From the NCBI RefSeq assembly GCF_023073315.1, contig NZ_JADPJH010000037.1:167299-231298 (forward strand): a stretch of 64,000 bases of DNA, written 5' to 3'. The first letter of the stretch is position 1, and every line of letters begins with the position of its first letter. Below, piece by piece: positions 7,604 through 15,669 of the stretch. Origin of the DNA: Bradyrhizobium sp. 1 (GTDB lineage Bacteria; Pseudomonadota; Alphaproteobacteria; Rhizobiales; Xanthobacteraceae). A model generated the notes under the pieces. The model made no database searches. It saw only the letters and a list, made by a program, of their open reading frames with translations, and was not told the origin of the DNA. A program made the position numbers and the translations under genes.

Positions 7604-8386
7604 TCAGTACTTCGCGACGACCGGACCGGTCCAGTTGAAGCGGTAGACCAGCGAGGTGGAGATCGTCTGGTTCCAGCTGTTGGCACGGATGCTGTTGCCG
7701 GTCGGAAGGTTGACGCCATCGATCAGCTCGTCCTGCGTCTTGGCGTTGTAGAAGGCCGAACGATACTCGGTCTTCATGAACCAGCCGGGCGAGGAGATGC
7801 CGAAGATGTTCAGGCTGTTCTCGACGCCGCCGCCGACGAACCAGCCGTTGCGGTTGTAGCTGCCGAGGTGAGCACCGGCCGGCACGCCAGCCAAGGTCAG
7901 GAAGTTGGTCTGGCCGAAGTGAGCGCCAGAGTAACCGCCGTTGACGTAGGAGAGAACGTTCGGGGCGACCAGCCAGCCGAGGCGGACACCAGCGGCCCAG
8001 GAGTCTTCCAGCTTCTGATTGCCGGTGATGCCGAAGATCGGATCCTGCACGGTGGCGCGGATGCTGCCGAACTGACCGTCAGCGAACACGCCGGCGACCC
8101 AGGTGCTGTTGAACTGCCAGTCGTAGCCGAGACCGACGGTGCCGAACCAGCCCGAGCCACCCTGGCGCTGGGCGATCGTCAGCGGAACCGCGCCGACCGT
8201 GGTCTGGACGGACTGGTCGGAGTTCGAGAGGCCGCCGCCGGCGCCACCGAAGATGTAGAAGCCGGTCCAGTTGGCAACCGGAGCAGCCATCGGAGCCTTG
8301 ACGTAGGGACGGGCTGCGAGGTCGGCCGCCGAGGCCGAACCGGTCATCGCGGCAACCGCGGTCAATGCGAGCAAAATCTTCTTCAT
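7604..8386 (-). CDS. Outer-membrane beta-barrel protein, paralogue 3
   Basis: 260 aa with signal peptide MKKILLALTAVAAMTGSASA, mature start AADLAARPYVKAP, and the ANWTGFYIFGGAGGG first strand. It ends NWTGPVVAKY, with a terminal aromatic. Same family as the neighbours at 4273, 5218 and 14717. Codon use is strongly biased to C-ending codons (GTC, GGC, AAC), suggesting high expression. A 12-bp duplication of the stop-codon region follows the gene (7586-7597 repeats 7601-7612). Confidence 0.88.
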   Translation of the reverse strand: MKKILLALTAVAAMTGSASAADLAARPYVKAPMAAPVANWTGFYIFGGAGGGLSNSDQSVQTTVGAVPLTIAQRQGGSGWFGTVGLGYDWQFNSTWVAGVFADGQFGSIRATVQDPIFGITGNQKLEDSWAAGVRLGWLVAPNVLSYVNGGYSGAHFGQTNFLTLAGVPAGAHLGSYNRNGWFVGGGVENSLNIFGISSPGWFMKTEYRSAFYNAKTQDELIDGVNLPTGNSIRANSWNQTISTSLVYRFNWTGPVVAKY

Positions 8387-8722
8387 GTTAAATCCCCAAG
8401 CTTTGGTCGGTCCGGCAGGCGCGAGCGCACTGAAGTCCTAGTGATCTGATGCCCGGACTATAGACGCTTTCCACCGAAATGCTGTTGCAGCGCAGGCACA
8501 GTCGCCGGGAAACGCCGTTCGGAGGAGATTTGGGATGCGATCGTGTGAATCGTGAAAACAGACACAAAATCAGTATGTTACAGCGGTCTCTGAGGTCGGC
8601 TTCCAGGTAAGGTTTCATTAGCAAATCCGACTTTGTCTGAAACGGAGGCAATCCTGCCTCAGCGTTGGCGCCGGTGAGTCGTTGGCCGACTGGTCCGGAA
8701 ACGCCGAATCGTCATCACAAAT
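8387..8722. other. Intergenic region upstream of beta-barrel paralogue 3
   Basis: About 335 bp between the beta-barrel start and the parE terminator. It should hold the promoter and 5' UTR of the beta-barrel gene (minus strand). No convincing ORF or palindrome was seen; the AT-rich part around 8540-8600 is the best place for regulatory sequence. Confidence 0.4.
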
Positions 8723-8723
8723 G

Positions 8724-8753
8724 AAAAAAGCCCCGGACTTGGGCCGGGGCTTT
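8724..8753 (-). terminator. Intrinsic terminator of parE
   Basis: Ten-bp stem AAAGCCCCGG / CCGGGGCTTT (8727-8736, 8744-8753), 7-nt loop, followed on the minus strand by TTTCAT after a run of T from the stem. It lies 19 bp past the parE stop. Confidence 0.85.
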
Positions 8754-8771
8754 GGACGGAGCGGGGCGGCT

Positions 8772-10811
8772 TCAGACGTCGAGCAGATCGTCGTTGGCAA
8801 ATTCGGCCTTGTCCGAGATGAAGGCGAACCGCGCCTCGGCCTTGGTGCCCATCAGCCGCTCGACCGAATCTGCGGTGGTGTCGCGGTCATCCGCTAGCAG
8901 CACCACCTTCAGCATGGTCCGCTTGGCCGGATCCATGGTGGTTTCCTTGAGCTGCGCCGGCATCATTTCGCCCAGGCCTTTGAAGCGATTCACCTCGACC
9001 TTGGCGTTGGCGTTGAACTCGCTCTTGATCAGCGCTGCCTTGTGCGCGTCGTCGCGGGCGTAGATCGACTTCGTGCCATGCGTCAGCTTGTAGAGCGGCG
9101 GCACCGCAAGGAAGAGGTGGCCCTGGTCGATCAGCGGCCGCATCTGCCGGTAGAAGAAGGTGATCAGCAGCGATGCGATGTGCGCGCCGTCGACGTCGGC
9201 GTCGGTCATGATGATGATGCGCTGGTAGCGCAGGTCCTCTTCGCGATACTGCGCGAGCATGCCGCAACCGATCGCCTGCACGAGGTCGGCGAGTTGGGCG
9301 TTCGCTGTCAGCTTGTCCTTGCCGGCGGAGGCGACGTTGAGGATTTTACCGCGCAGCGGCAGCACCGCTTGCGTCTTGCGGTCGCGCGCCTGCTTGGCGC
9401 TGCCGCCGGCCGAGTCACCCTCGACGATAAACAGTTCTGAACCGTCCAAGCCCGCATCGCTGCAGTCGGCGAGCTTGCCGGGCAGGCGCAGCTTCTTGCC
9501 GGCGGTCTTGCGCGCGGTCTCCTTTTCCTGGCGGCGGCGCAGCCGCTCTTCGGCACGATCGACCACGAAATCGAGCAGCCTGTTGGCCATGTTCGGATTG
9601 CCCGACAGCCAATGGTCGAACGGATCCTTCATCGCCTGTTCGACGATGCGTTGTGCTTCCGCCGTGGCGAGACGGTCCTTGGTCTGGCCCTGGAATTCAG
9701 GCTCGCGCACGAATACCGAAAGCATCACGGCTGCGCCCACCATCACGTCTTCCGATGTGATGGACGAGGCGCGCTTGCCCTGGCCGACGCGCTCGGCGTG
9801 ATCCTTCAGGCCGCGCAGCAGCGCGCTGCGCAGGCCGGATTCGTGCGTGCCGCCATCGGGCGTCGGCACGGTGTTGGTGTAGGACGACAGGAAGCCGTCG
9901 GCATCCGCGGTCCAGGCCACGGCCCATTCGCACGCGCCATGCGCGCCGTTGCGGCCCGACTTGCCGGAGAAGATGTCGGGATGCACCAGCGTGTCCGCGT
10001 GGATCGCTGCCGCCAGATAATCCTTGAGGCCGCCAGGGAAGTGGAACGTAGCTTCCGCCGGCACGTCCTCGACGCCCTTGAGCAGCTCGGGCGCGCAATT
10101 CCAGCGAATCTCGACGCCGCCGAACAGATACGCTTTCGAGCGCGTCATCTTGAACAGGCGCTGCGGCTTGAACGCGGCCTTGGCGCCGAAGATGTCGGTG
10201 TCGGGCTTGAAGCGCACGCGTGTGCCGCGGCGGTTGTTGATCTTGCCGAGATCCTCGAGCTTGCCCTTGGGGTGCCCGCGCTCGAACGTCATGCGGTAGA
10301 GTTTCTGGCTGCGCGCGACCTCGACCTCGAGCAGCGAGGAGAGGGCGTTCACCACGGAGATGCCGACGCCGTGCAGGCCGCCCGAGGTCTCGTAGACCTT
10401 GCTGTCGAACTTGCCGCCCGAATGCAGCGTGCACATGATGACTTCGAGCGCCGACTTCTTCGGGAACTTTGGATGCGGATCGATCGGGATGCCGCGGCCA
10501 TTGTCGGTGACGGTGAGAAAGCCGTCCGCGCTGAGCTCGACCCCGATGAAGGTCGCGTGTCCCGCCAGCGCTTCGTCCATCGAGTTGTCGATGACTTCGG
10601 CGAAGAGGTGATGCAGTGCCTTCTCGTCGGTGCCGCCGATATACATGCCGGGCCGGCGCCGCACCGGTTCCAGGCCTTCGAGCACCTCGATGTCGGCTGC
10701 GGTGTAGTCGGCTTCCGCGCCGCCCGCACGCGCCGCCGCCTTGGCGGGCGCACGCGGCTTCGGCTCGTCGGCTGGGAACAGGTCTGCTTTGGTTTTCAAT
10801 TGCTTGGACAT
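8772..10811 (-). CDS. parE: DNA topoisomerase IV subunit B
   Basis: About 679 aa from ATG 10811 (MSKQLKTKADLF). GHKL ATPase: EVIDNSMDEA carries the Mg-binding Asn/catalytic Glu region, DNGRGIPID the Asp motif and GGLHGVGISVVNAL the ATP lid. TOPRIM domain: EGDSAGGSAKQARDR and MTDADVDGAHI. The motif QAVLPLRGKILNV is the ParE/GyrB hinge. With ParC it relaxes and decatenates chromosomes. The absence of the long GyrB insertion and the family length identify ParE rather than GyrB. A start 10 codons earlier (10841) has no ribosome site. Confidence 0.95.
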   Translation of the reverse strand: MSKQLKTKADLFPADEPKPRAPAKAAARAGGAEADYTAADIEVLEGLEPVRRRPGMYIGGTDEKALHHLFAEVIDNSMDEALAGHATFIGVELSADGFLTVTDNGRGIPIDPHPKFPKKSALEVIMCTLHSGGKFDSKVYETSGGLHGVGISVVNALSSLLEVEVARSQKLYRMTFERGHPKGKLEDLGKINNRRGTRVRFKPDTDIFGAKAAFKPQRLFKMTRSKAYLFGGVEIRWNCAPELLKGVEDVPAEATFHFPGGLKDYLAAAIHADTLVHPDIFSGKSGRNGAHGACEWAVAWTADADGFLSSYTNTVPTPDGGTHESGLRSALLRGLKDHAERVGQGKRASSITSEDVMVGAAVMLSVFVREPEFQGQTKDRLATAEAQRIVEQAMKDPFDHWLSGNPNMANRLLDFVVDRAEERLRRRQEKETARKTAGKKLRLPGKLADCSDAGLDGSELFIVEGDSAGGSAKQARDRKTQAVLPLRGKILNVASAGKDKLTANAQLADLVQAIGCGMLAQYREEDLRYQRIIIMTDADVDGAHIASLLITFFYRQMRPLIDQGHLFLAVPPLYKLTHGTKSIYARDDAHKAALIKSEFNANAKVEVNRFKGLGEMMPAQLKETTMDPAKRTMLKVVLLADDRDTTADSVERLMGTKAEARFAFISDKAEFANDDLLDV

Positions 10812-10998
10812 GTATCTTGATGTGCTTTGAAGGCCGCGCATGCGGCGAATCGGTTAAGGCGACTATGCCACTTCTGGACTGGAAAGGTCACCGCACGCCG
10901 GCCAAGTGGGTGTGGGTGGGAGCCAATCCCGGCGATTTTACGCCGCAGGCCCACCCATTCCCGGCAATTTGACGTCCCGGCCCGGTCTTACCGGGATT

Positions 10999-11015
10999 TG
11001 TGACTTGATGTCACA
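10999..11015. promoter_or_regulatory. CRP/FNR-like palindrome upstream of dedA
   Basis: Perfect inverted repeat TGTGAC-TTGAT-GTCACA, centred 78 bp before the DedA start. It resembles a CRP/FNR half-site pair but with an odd-length centre, so the regulator is uncertain. Confidence 0.4.
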
Positions 11016-11084
11016 CAAGCCCTTGGCTTACCAGTCATTTTCATCGAGCAGCACCTAGAGGCAGGGCGGGAAGGCTATTTTTGA

Positions 11085-11615
11085 ATGGAGCAGTATGCGC
11101 ACGCCCTGGCCGATTTCGTGCGCGCTCACCAGGTCTGGGCCGCTCCGATCGTGTTCCTGCTGGCCTTCGGGGAATCGCTCGCATTCATCTCGCTCCTGAT
11201 TCCGGCTTGGGGCGCCCTGGTCGCGATCGGCGCCTTGATCGGGGTGAGCGGCATCAGCTTCTATCCGGTCTGGATCGCCGGCGGAATTGGCGCAGCACTC
11301 GGCGACTGGGTCTCCTATTGGTTCGGCTATCGCTACAAGGAGCGGGTGGCCCAGATGTGGCCGCTCTCGCGCTATCCGGAACTGCTGCCCAAGGGCGAGG
11401 CCTTCGTGCGCAGCTGGGGCGTGCCCAGCATCTTCATCGGCCGCTTCTTCGGCCCCTTGCGCGCCTCGGTGCCGCTCGCTGCCGGCATTTTCGAAATGCC
11501 CTATTGGAGTTTTCAGGCCGCCAATTTCGTCTCGGCGCTGGTCTGGTCGGCGGCGCTGCTGCTGTTTGGCGATGTGATCGCCAAGGTCATGGAATGGATC
11601 TGGCGGGTGATCTGA
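11085..11615 (+). CDS. DedA-family membrane protein
   Basis: 176 aa inner-membrane protein with several hydrophobic segments. The DedA/SNARE-associated core is visible: FLLAFGESLAFISLLIPAWG at residues about 24-43, GDWVSYWFGYRY about 74-85, and GRFFGPLRASVPLAAGI about 118-134, the conserved F/GR...R.P.aG signature. DedA proteins act in membrane homeostasis and lipid (undecaprenyl-phosphate/PE) translocation. It ends just before the Arg-rich leader promoter at 11627 and is a separate unit. Confidence 0.87.
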   Translation: MEQYAHALADFVRAHQVWAAPIVFLLAFGESLAFISLLIPAWGALVAIGALIGVSGISFYPVWIAGGIGAALGDWVSYWFGYRYKERVAQMWPLSRYPELLPKGEAFVRSWGVPSIFIGRFFGPLRASVPLAAGIFEMPYWSFQAANFVSALVWSAALLLFGDVIAKVMEWIWRVI

Positions 11616-11626
11616 CGCCTTGAACC

Positions 11627-11655
11627 TTGACGGGAACCGTATCTCTCTCTATAGC
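11627..11655 (+). promoter_or_regulatory. Sigma-70-type promoter for leader-paiB-argC
   Basis: TTGACG (11627-11632), 17-bp spacer, TATAGC (11650-11655). The predicted start of transcription, about 7-8 nt downstream, coincides with the ATG at 11664, so the leader ORF would be translated from a leaderless mRNA. Confidence 0.55.
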
Positions 11656-11663
11656 CGCGCGCC

Positions 11664-11741
11664 ATGATCAACGCCGCGACCATTCTGTTCGCCCGTCGCC
11701 GCCGCCGCTCTTTAGCGGTTTGGGCGGTCGATCGCGTTTGA
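11664..11741 (+). CDS. Putative Arg-rich leader peptide (attenuator) of paiB-argC
   Basis: 25-codon ORF MINAATILFARRRRRSLAVW then AVDRV, with five consecutive Arg codons (CGT CGC CGC CGC CGC, residues 11-15). It has no ribosome site but its ATG lies 8 nt after a good -10 box, as for leaderless leader peptides. It precedes paiB and two argC genes. Segments can fold in alternative ways: the Arg-codon GCCGC run with GCGG at 11715-11718 (1:2), that GCGG with GCCGC at 11755 (2:3), or GCCGC with GCGGC at 11772 (3:4). The GC-rich Arg run could be chance; the arginine link is inference. Confidence 0.45.
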   Translation: MINAATILFARRRRRSLAVWAVDRV

Positions 11742-11754
11742 GATCATCGTCTTT

Positions 11755-11785
11755 GCCGCTGGATCCGATCCGCGGCATTCTTTCT
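11755..11785 (+). terminator. Candidate attenuator hairpin before paiB
   Basis: GCCGC-T-GGA / TCC-GCGGC (11755-11763 and 11769-11776) with a 5-nt loop and one bulge, followed by ATTCTTTCT. The T-tract is interrupted, so termination would be weak or Rho-assisted. Confidence 0.35.
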
Positions 11786-11840
11786 CCTGTCAGCGCGATC
11801 TGATCCGGCGGCCCCCAAGGAGGCCGAGCAGGAGACCACG

Positions 11841-12524
11841 ATGTACACGCCACCCTTTTTCAAGCCGGACCGCGCCGCGAGCCTGAAATTCGCAGACGAG
11901 CGTGGCTTCGGCACCATGTGCGCCTTCGACGGCCGCAAGCCGGTCGCCTCGCCACTGCCGTTCTACCTGACCTACGCCGATGACGGCACGCCGCAGGCCG
12001 CCTTTCATGTCGCCCGTCACAATCCGCTGCTAAAGCTTGCAGGCGGGACGAGCTCCTGGCTGCTCGCGGTCAACGGCCCCGACGCCTATGTCTCGCCCGA
12101 TTGGTACGTCTCGCCGGATCAGGTGCCGACCTGGCTGTACCAGTCGGTGCATCTGACCGGACCGGTGCGGTTGTTGTCGGACGGCGAGCTGGCGGTCCAG
12201 ATCGACACGCTCAGCGACAAGTTCGAGAACTGGCTGCTGCCCAAGAAGCCGTGGACGTCGGCTAAGATGACGGCGGGCCGGCTTGAGGCGCTGAAGAAGG
12301 GGATCGTGGGTCTGGTCATGACGGTCGACGAGGTCGAAGGCAGCTTCAAGCTCAACCAGCACAAGTCCGACGCCGACTATTCGGCGATCGCCAATGCGCT
12401 GAGCTCGCAGGCGGATGCGGACTCGCGCACGATCGCAGGCCTGATGCGCGAAGCGAGACCGTTGGCCCTCGCAACGGACACGGTACAAACACAGCAAGCG
12501 ATTACGCCTGAAGGGGGCGTGTGA
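11841..12524 (+). CDS. FMN-binding PaiB-family protein
   Basis: 227 aa. Opening MYTPPFFKPDRAASLKFADE, the middle HVARHNPLL and VNGPDAYVSPDWY, and the C-terminal GIVGLVMTVDEVEGSFKLNQHKSDAD match the PaiB family (FMN-binding split barrel; Bacillus PaiB is a negative regulator of sporulation and proteases). The NQ/KS-rich signature near residue 173 is the family hallmark. The ribosome site is AGGAG (11830), 6 nt before the ATG. Its stop overlaps the argC start (TGATG), so the two are translationally coupled, which is unusual company for argC. Confidence 0.82.
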   Translation: MYTPPFFKPDRAASLKFADERGFGTMCAFDGRKPVASPLPFYLTYADDGTPQAAFHVARHNPLLKLAGGTSSWLLAVNGPDAYVSPDWYVSPDQVPTWLYQSVHLTGPVRLLSDGELAVQIDTLSDKFENWLLPKKPWTSAKMTAGRLEALKKGIVGLVMTVDEVEGSFKLNQHKSDADYSAIANALSSQADADSRTIAGLMREARPLALATDTVQTQQAITPEGGV

Positions 12525-13573
12525 TGAGCATGAAGAAGAAAATCGGCATTCTTGGCGCGTCCGGCTACACCGGAGCCGACGCGGTGCGCCTGCTGGCGCG
12601 GCATCCGAATGCCGAAATCACGGCGCTCACCGCCAACACCCATGCGGGCAAGGCCATGAGCGAGGTGTTTCCGCACTTCTTCATGCTCGACCTGCCAAAA
12701 CTCGTGGAGTGGGAAAAGGTCGACTGGACCAAGCTCGACGCGGTGCTCTGCGGGCTGCCGCACGGCACCACACAGGAGATCATCGCGGCCGTGCTCAAGG
12801 CCAATCCCAAGATCAAGATCCTCGACATGTCCGCGGATTTCCGGCTGCGCAACAAGGACACCTATGCGCAGTGGTATGGCCATGAGCATCGCGCGCTCGA
12901 ACTGCAAGGCGAGGCTGTCTATGGGTTGACCGAATTCTACCGGGAGAAGATCACTTCCGCGCGGCTGGTCGCCTGTCCCGGCTGTTATCCGACCGCGGCG
13001 TTGCTGGCGCTGGTTCCGCTGGCGAAGGCCAGGCTGATCGACGTTGACGACATCATCATCGACGCGAAATCGGGCCTCACCGGCGCCGGCCGCGGGCTGA
13101 AGCAGAACACGCTGTTCAGCGAAGCGGGCGAGGGGCTGTCGCCCTATTCGGTCGGCACTCACCGGCACGCGCCTGAAATCGAGCAGGAAATCAGCCTCGC
13201 GGCGGGCTCAGCGGTAACGGTGAATTTCACGCCGCATCTGATTCCGATGGCGCGGGGCGAGTTCTGCACCTCCTACGTCAAGCTCAACGGTGCAACGCCC
13301 GAAGATCTGCGGGCGGCGCTGCAGAAAGCGTACGCCAACGAGCCGTTCGTGCATGTCGCCCAAAAGGGCGTGCTGCCGCAGACGCAGAACGTACGCGGCT
13401 CCAACTATGTTCAGATCGGCGTCGTCGCCGACCGCATCAAGGATCGGGCGATTGTGCTTTCGACGCTCGACAATCTGGTGAAGGGCTCGGCCGGTCAGGC
13501 GATCCAGAACATGAACCTGATGTTCGGGTTTCCTGAAACCGCGGGGCTGGAGCAGATCGCGCTGTTTCCATAA
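12524..13573 (+). CDS. argC: N-acetyl-gamma-glutamyl-phosphate reductase, type 1
   Basis: About 349 aa. The N-terminal KIGILGASGYTGADAVRLLA is the NADP Rossmann loop; the catalytic cysteine is in ACPGCYPTAALLAL (about residue 151); SGLTGAGRGLKQNTLF and GTHRHAPEIEQ are substrate-binding blocks of type 1 ArgC. Third step of arginine synthesis: reduction of N-acetylglutamyl phosphate. The ATG at 12524 overlaps the paiB stop and has AAGGGGG 8 nt upstream. A second, short-type argC follows 46 bp downstream. Confidence 0.93.
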   Translation: MSMKKKIGILGASGYTGADAVRLLARHPNAEITALTANTHAGKAMSEVFPHFFMLDLPKLVEWEKVDWTKLDAVLCGLPHGTTQEIIAAVLKANPKIKILDMSADFRLRNKDTYAQWYGHEHRALELQGEAVYGLTEFYREKITSARLVACPGCYPTAALLALVPLAKARLIDVDDIIIDAKSGLTGAGRGLKQNTLFSEAGEGLSPYSVGTHRHAPEIEQEISLAAGSAVTVNFTPHLIPMARGEFCTSYVKLNGATPEDLRAALQKAYANEPFVHVAQKGVLPQTQNVRGSNYVQIGVVADRIKDRAIVLSTLDNLVKGSAGQAIQNMNLMFGFPETAGLEQIALFP

Positions 13574-13619
13574 GGCGAGGCGCCGGCGCCGACACCAACA
13601 AGCTCGAAAGGAGCGTGCC

Positions 13620-14618
13620 ATGAGTCTTTCTGAAACCAGTCTCGTCGACACCAAACAGGCCCCGACCAAGGGCGCCGCGAGCAAGCCCGCCACCGTGTTC
13701 GTCGACGGCGGCTCCGGCACCACCGGGCTCGGCATCAACGAGCGGCTCAAGCTCCAGAACGACGTCGTCGTGAAGACGATCGCCGATGACAAGCGCAAGG
13801 ACCCCGCCGCGAAGAAGGCGCTCATGGCGGAGGTGGATCTCGTCATCCTCTGCCTGCCCGACGATGCCGCAAAGGAAACCGTCGCGCTGGTCGACAGCAT
13901 GGGCGCTGCGGGCCCTAAGGTGCTCGACGCTTCGACCGCCTATCGGGTCGCGCCGGACTGGGCCTATGGCTTTGCGGAGATGACGCCGGACCAGGCCGGC
14001 AAGATCAAGGCCGCGAAAAAGGTCTCCAATCCCGGCTGCTATCCGACCGGCGGCATCGCGCTGCTGCGGCCAATCGTCGACGCCGGTCTTTTGCCGCCCG
14101 ACTATCCCGTCACCGTCAACGCGGTCAGCGGCTATTCCGGCGGCGGCAAATCGATGATCGCGAGTTTTGAAGACGGCAGCGCGCCGTCCTTCGAGCTTTA
14201 CGGCCTCGGTTTTGAGCACAAGCATCTGCCGGAGTTGCAACTCTATTCGAACCTGACACGGCGGCCGATCTTCGTCCCGTCGGTCGGCAACTACCGGCAG
14301 GGCATGCTGGTCTCTGTGCCGCTCCAGCTCGACACACTGCCGGGCAAGCCTGGCGGAGCCGATCTCCAGGCCGCGCTGGCCAAGCGCTACGCCGGTTCAA
14401 AGTACGTCTCGGTGATGCCGCTTCAGAACGAGGCGACCAAGGGTGGCAAGCTCGAGCCGGAAGCGCTCAACGAGACCAACATGCTCGAGCTCTATGTCTT
14501 TACCAGCGACAAATACCACCAGGCGGTGCTGGTCGCGCGGCTCGACAATCTCGGCAAGGGCGCCTCGGGTGCGGCCGTGCAGAACATGCGGCTGATGCTG
14601 GGCATGGCGGACGAGTAG
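13620..14618 (+). CDS. argC: N-acetyl-gamma-glutamyl-phosphate reductase, type 2 (second argC)
   Basis: 332 aa, ribosome site AAAGGAG before the ATG. After a 20-aa Lys/Ala-rich tail the Rossmann motif reads VFVDGGSGTTGLGINERL, characteristic of the short type 2 ArgC. Catalytic Cys is in SNPGCYPTGGIALL (about residue 141); NAVSGYSGGGKSMI and FEHKHLPELQ are type 2 blocks. It is not a duplicate of the preceding gene: sequence and motif wording differ throughout. Having both AGPR types in tandem is notable; one may have another substrate. Confidence 0.9.
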   Translation: MSLSETSLVDTKQAPTKGAASKPATVFVDGGSGTTGLGINERLKLQNDVVVKTIADDKRKDPAAKKALMAEVDLVILCLPDDAAKETVALVDSMGAAGPKVLDASTAYRVAPDWAYGFAEMTPDQAGKIKAAKKVSNPGCYPTGGIALLRPIVDAGLLPPDYPVTVNAVSGYSGGGKSMIASFEDGSAPSFELYGLGFEHKHLPELQLYSNLTRRPIFVPSVGNYRQGMLVSVPLQLDTLPGKPGGADLQAALAKRYAGSKYVSVMPLQNEATKGGKLEPEALNETNMLELYVFTSDKYHQAVLVARLDNLGKGASGAAVQNMRLMLGMADE

Positions 14619-14630
14619 GGCAGGCGCGTA

Positions 14631-14679
14631 CCCCGGACGCAGCGCGACACGTCTTCAGTGCTGCGCTGCTGAGCCGGGG
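14631..14679. repeat. REP-like palindrome
   Basis: Long imperfect hairpin: CCCCGG / CCGGGG outside (14631-14636, 14674-14679) and GCAGCGC / GCGCTGC inside. Composition is like the dispersed intergenic palindromes of Bradyrhizobium. It can serve as a transcript end between convergent argC and the beta-barrel gene. Confidence 0.6.
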
Positions 14680-14686
14680 CCCAAAA

Positions 14687-14714
14687 CCTTAGTATCGAGA
14701 CCTTGGTATCGAGA
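14687..14714. repeat. 14-bp tandem direct repeat next to beta-barrel stop
   Basis: CCTTAGTATCGAGA (14687-14700) is followed directly by CCTTGGTATCGAGA (14701-14714), one mismatch, then a degenerate CCTCAGTACTTCG containing the stop and final Tyr codon of the beta-barrel gene. A similar duplication follows the paralogue at 7604. Confidence 0.7.
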
Positions 14715-14716
14715 CC

Positions 14717-15484
14717 TCAGTACTTCGCGATGATCGGGCCGCCGAACCGGTAGTTGATGCGGGCGGTGATCAGGTCGACGTCCTGACCGATGCGGTCGGT
14801 GCGCGAGAACGTGCCGACCGGCGCCAGCACGCCATTGGCCGTGAGCGTGACGTCGCGGCGTCCCATGAACAGGTGGTCGTATTCGAGGCCAACCGACCAG
14901 TTCGGCGCAAACCCGTATTCGACGCCGACGCCAATCGCGCCGCCCCAGCGGGTCTCGTCGGCACGATCGAACTCGGCCCCGGCCAGACCGCCCGTACCGA
15001 TGCCGCGGTAGCGATCGCGGGTGACGGCGGCGCCGCCTTTCGCGTAAAGCAATGCGCTGTTCCAGGCGTAGCCGACCTGGCCGGTGAACAGGCCGAACGC
15101 ATCGACGTGCGTGCGGTTCGCGACGCCGAACACGTTGCTGGTATTCCGGCCGGAGAGATCGGCCCAGTCGCCCTGGGCTTCGAGGCCGAACACGAAGGCG
15201 CTGCTCTGCCAGCGATAGCCGATCTGGCCGCCAGCGACGGCGCCGGTCGCATCGTGGCAACCTTCCGCGATGCCGGGCGCGAAGCCGACGGTCTGATCCC
15301 AGCACTTGCGCGAGGTCCCATAGCCGCCGTTGGCGCCGATATAGAAGCCGCTCCAATCGTAGATCGCGGCGATCATCGGCGGCGCCTTGGTGTAGGGACG
15401 GGCGGCGAGATCAGCGGCACTGGCCTGGGTCGCGACGGTAGCCAGCGAAATCGCGCCGAGCGCGGAAGCAATCTTCCAATTCAT
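14717..15484 (-). CDS. Outer-membrane beta-barrel protein, paralogue 4
   Basis: 255 aa. Signal peptide MNWKIASALGAISLATVATQ-ASA, mature start AADLAARPYTKAP, strand YDWSGFYIGANGGYG, and C-terminus GGPIIAKY. Two cysteines lie in the first external loop (KCWDQ, EGCHD), spaced to form a disulfide. Fourth member of the same family within 11 kb. It converges with the second argC; the palindrome and tandem repeat lie between them. Confidence 0.87.
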   Translation of the reverse strand: MNWKIASALGAISLATVATQASAADLAARPYTKAPPMIAAIYDWSGFYIGANGGYGTSRKCWDQTVGFAPGIAEGCHDATGAVAGGQIGYRWQSSAFVFGLEAQGDWADLSGRNTSNVFGVANRTHVDAFGLFTGQVGYAWNSALLYAKGGAAVTRDRYRGIGTGGLAGAEFDRADETRWGGAIGVGVEYGFAPNWSVGLEYDHLFMGRRDVTLTANGVLAPVGTFSRTDRIGQDVDLITARINYRFGGPIIAKY

Positions 15485-15669
15485 GTCTTCCCCGAATCAA
15501 ATCAATTGCGATGCAGAAATATACACGTGGATGGACGACAACTTGTATGTGCAAATCGGAACGACGGTTGATTCTGCCGCAGTGTCATCCGTCGGCAACA
15601 CCTGCGGTTGATGCCGGGCTGCCTTCAGAGTAGGCAATTTCTCGAAAGCTTGCAGACGCGAGTGACGCC

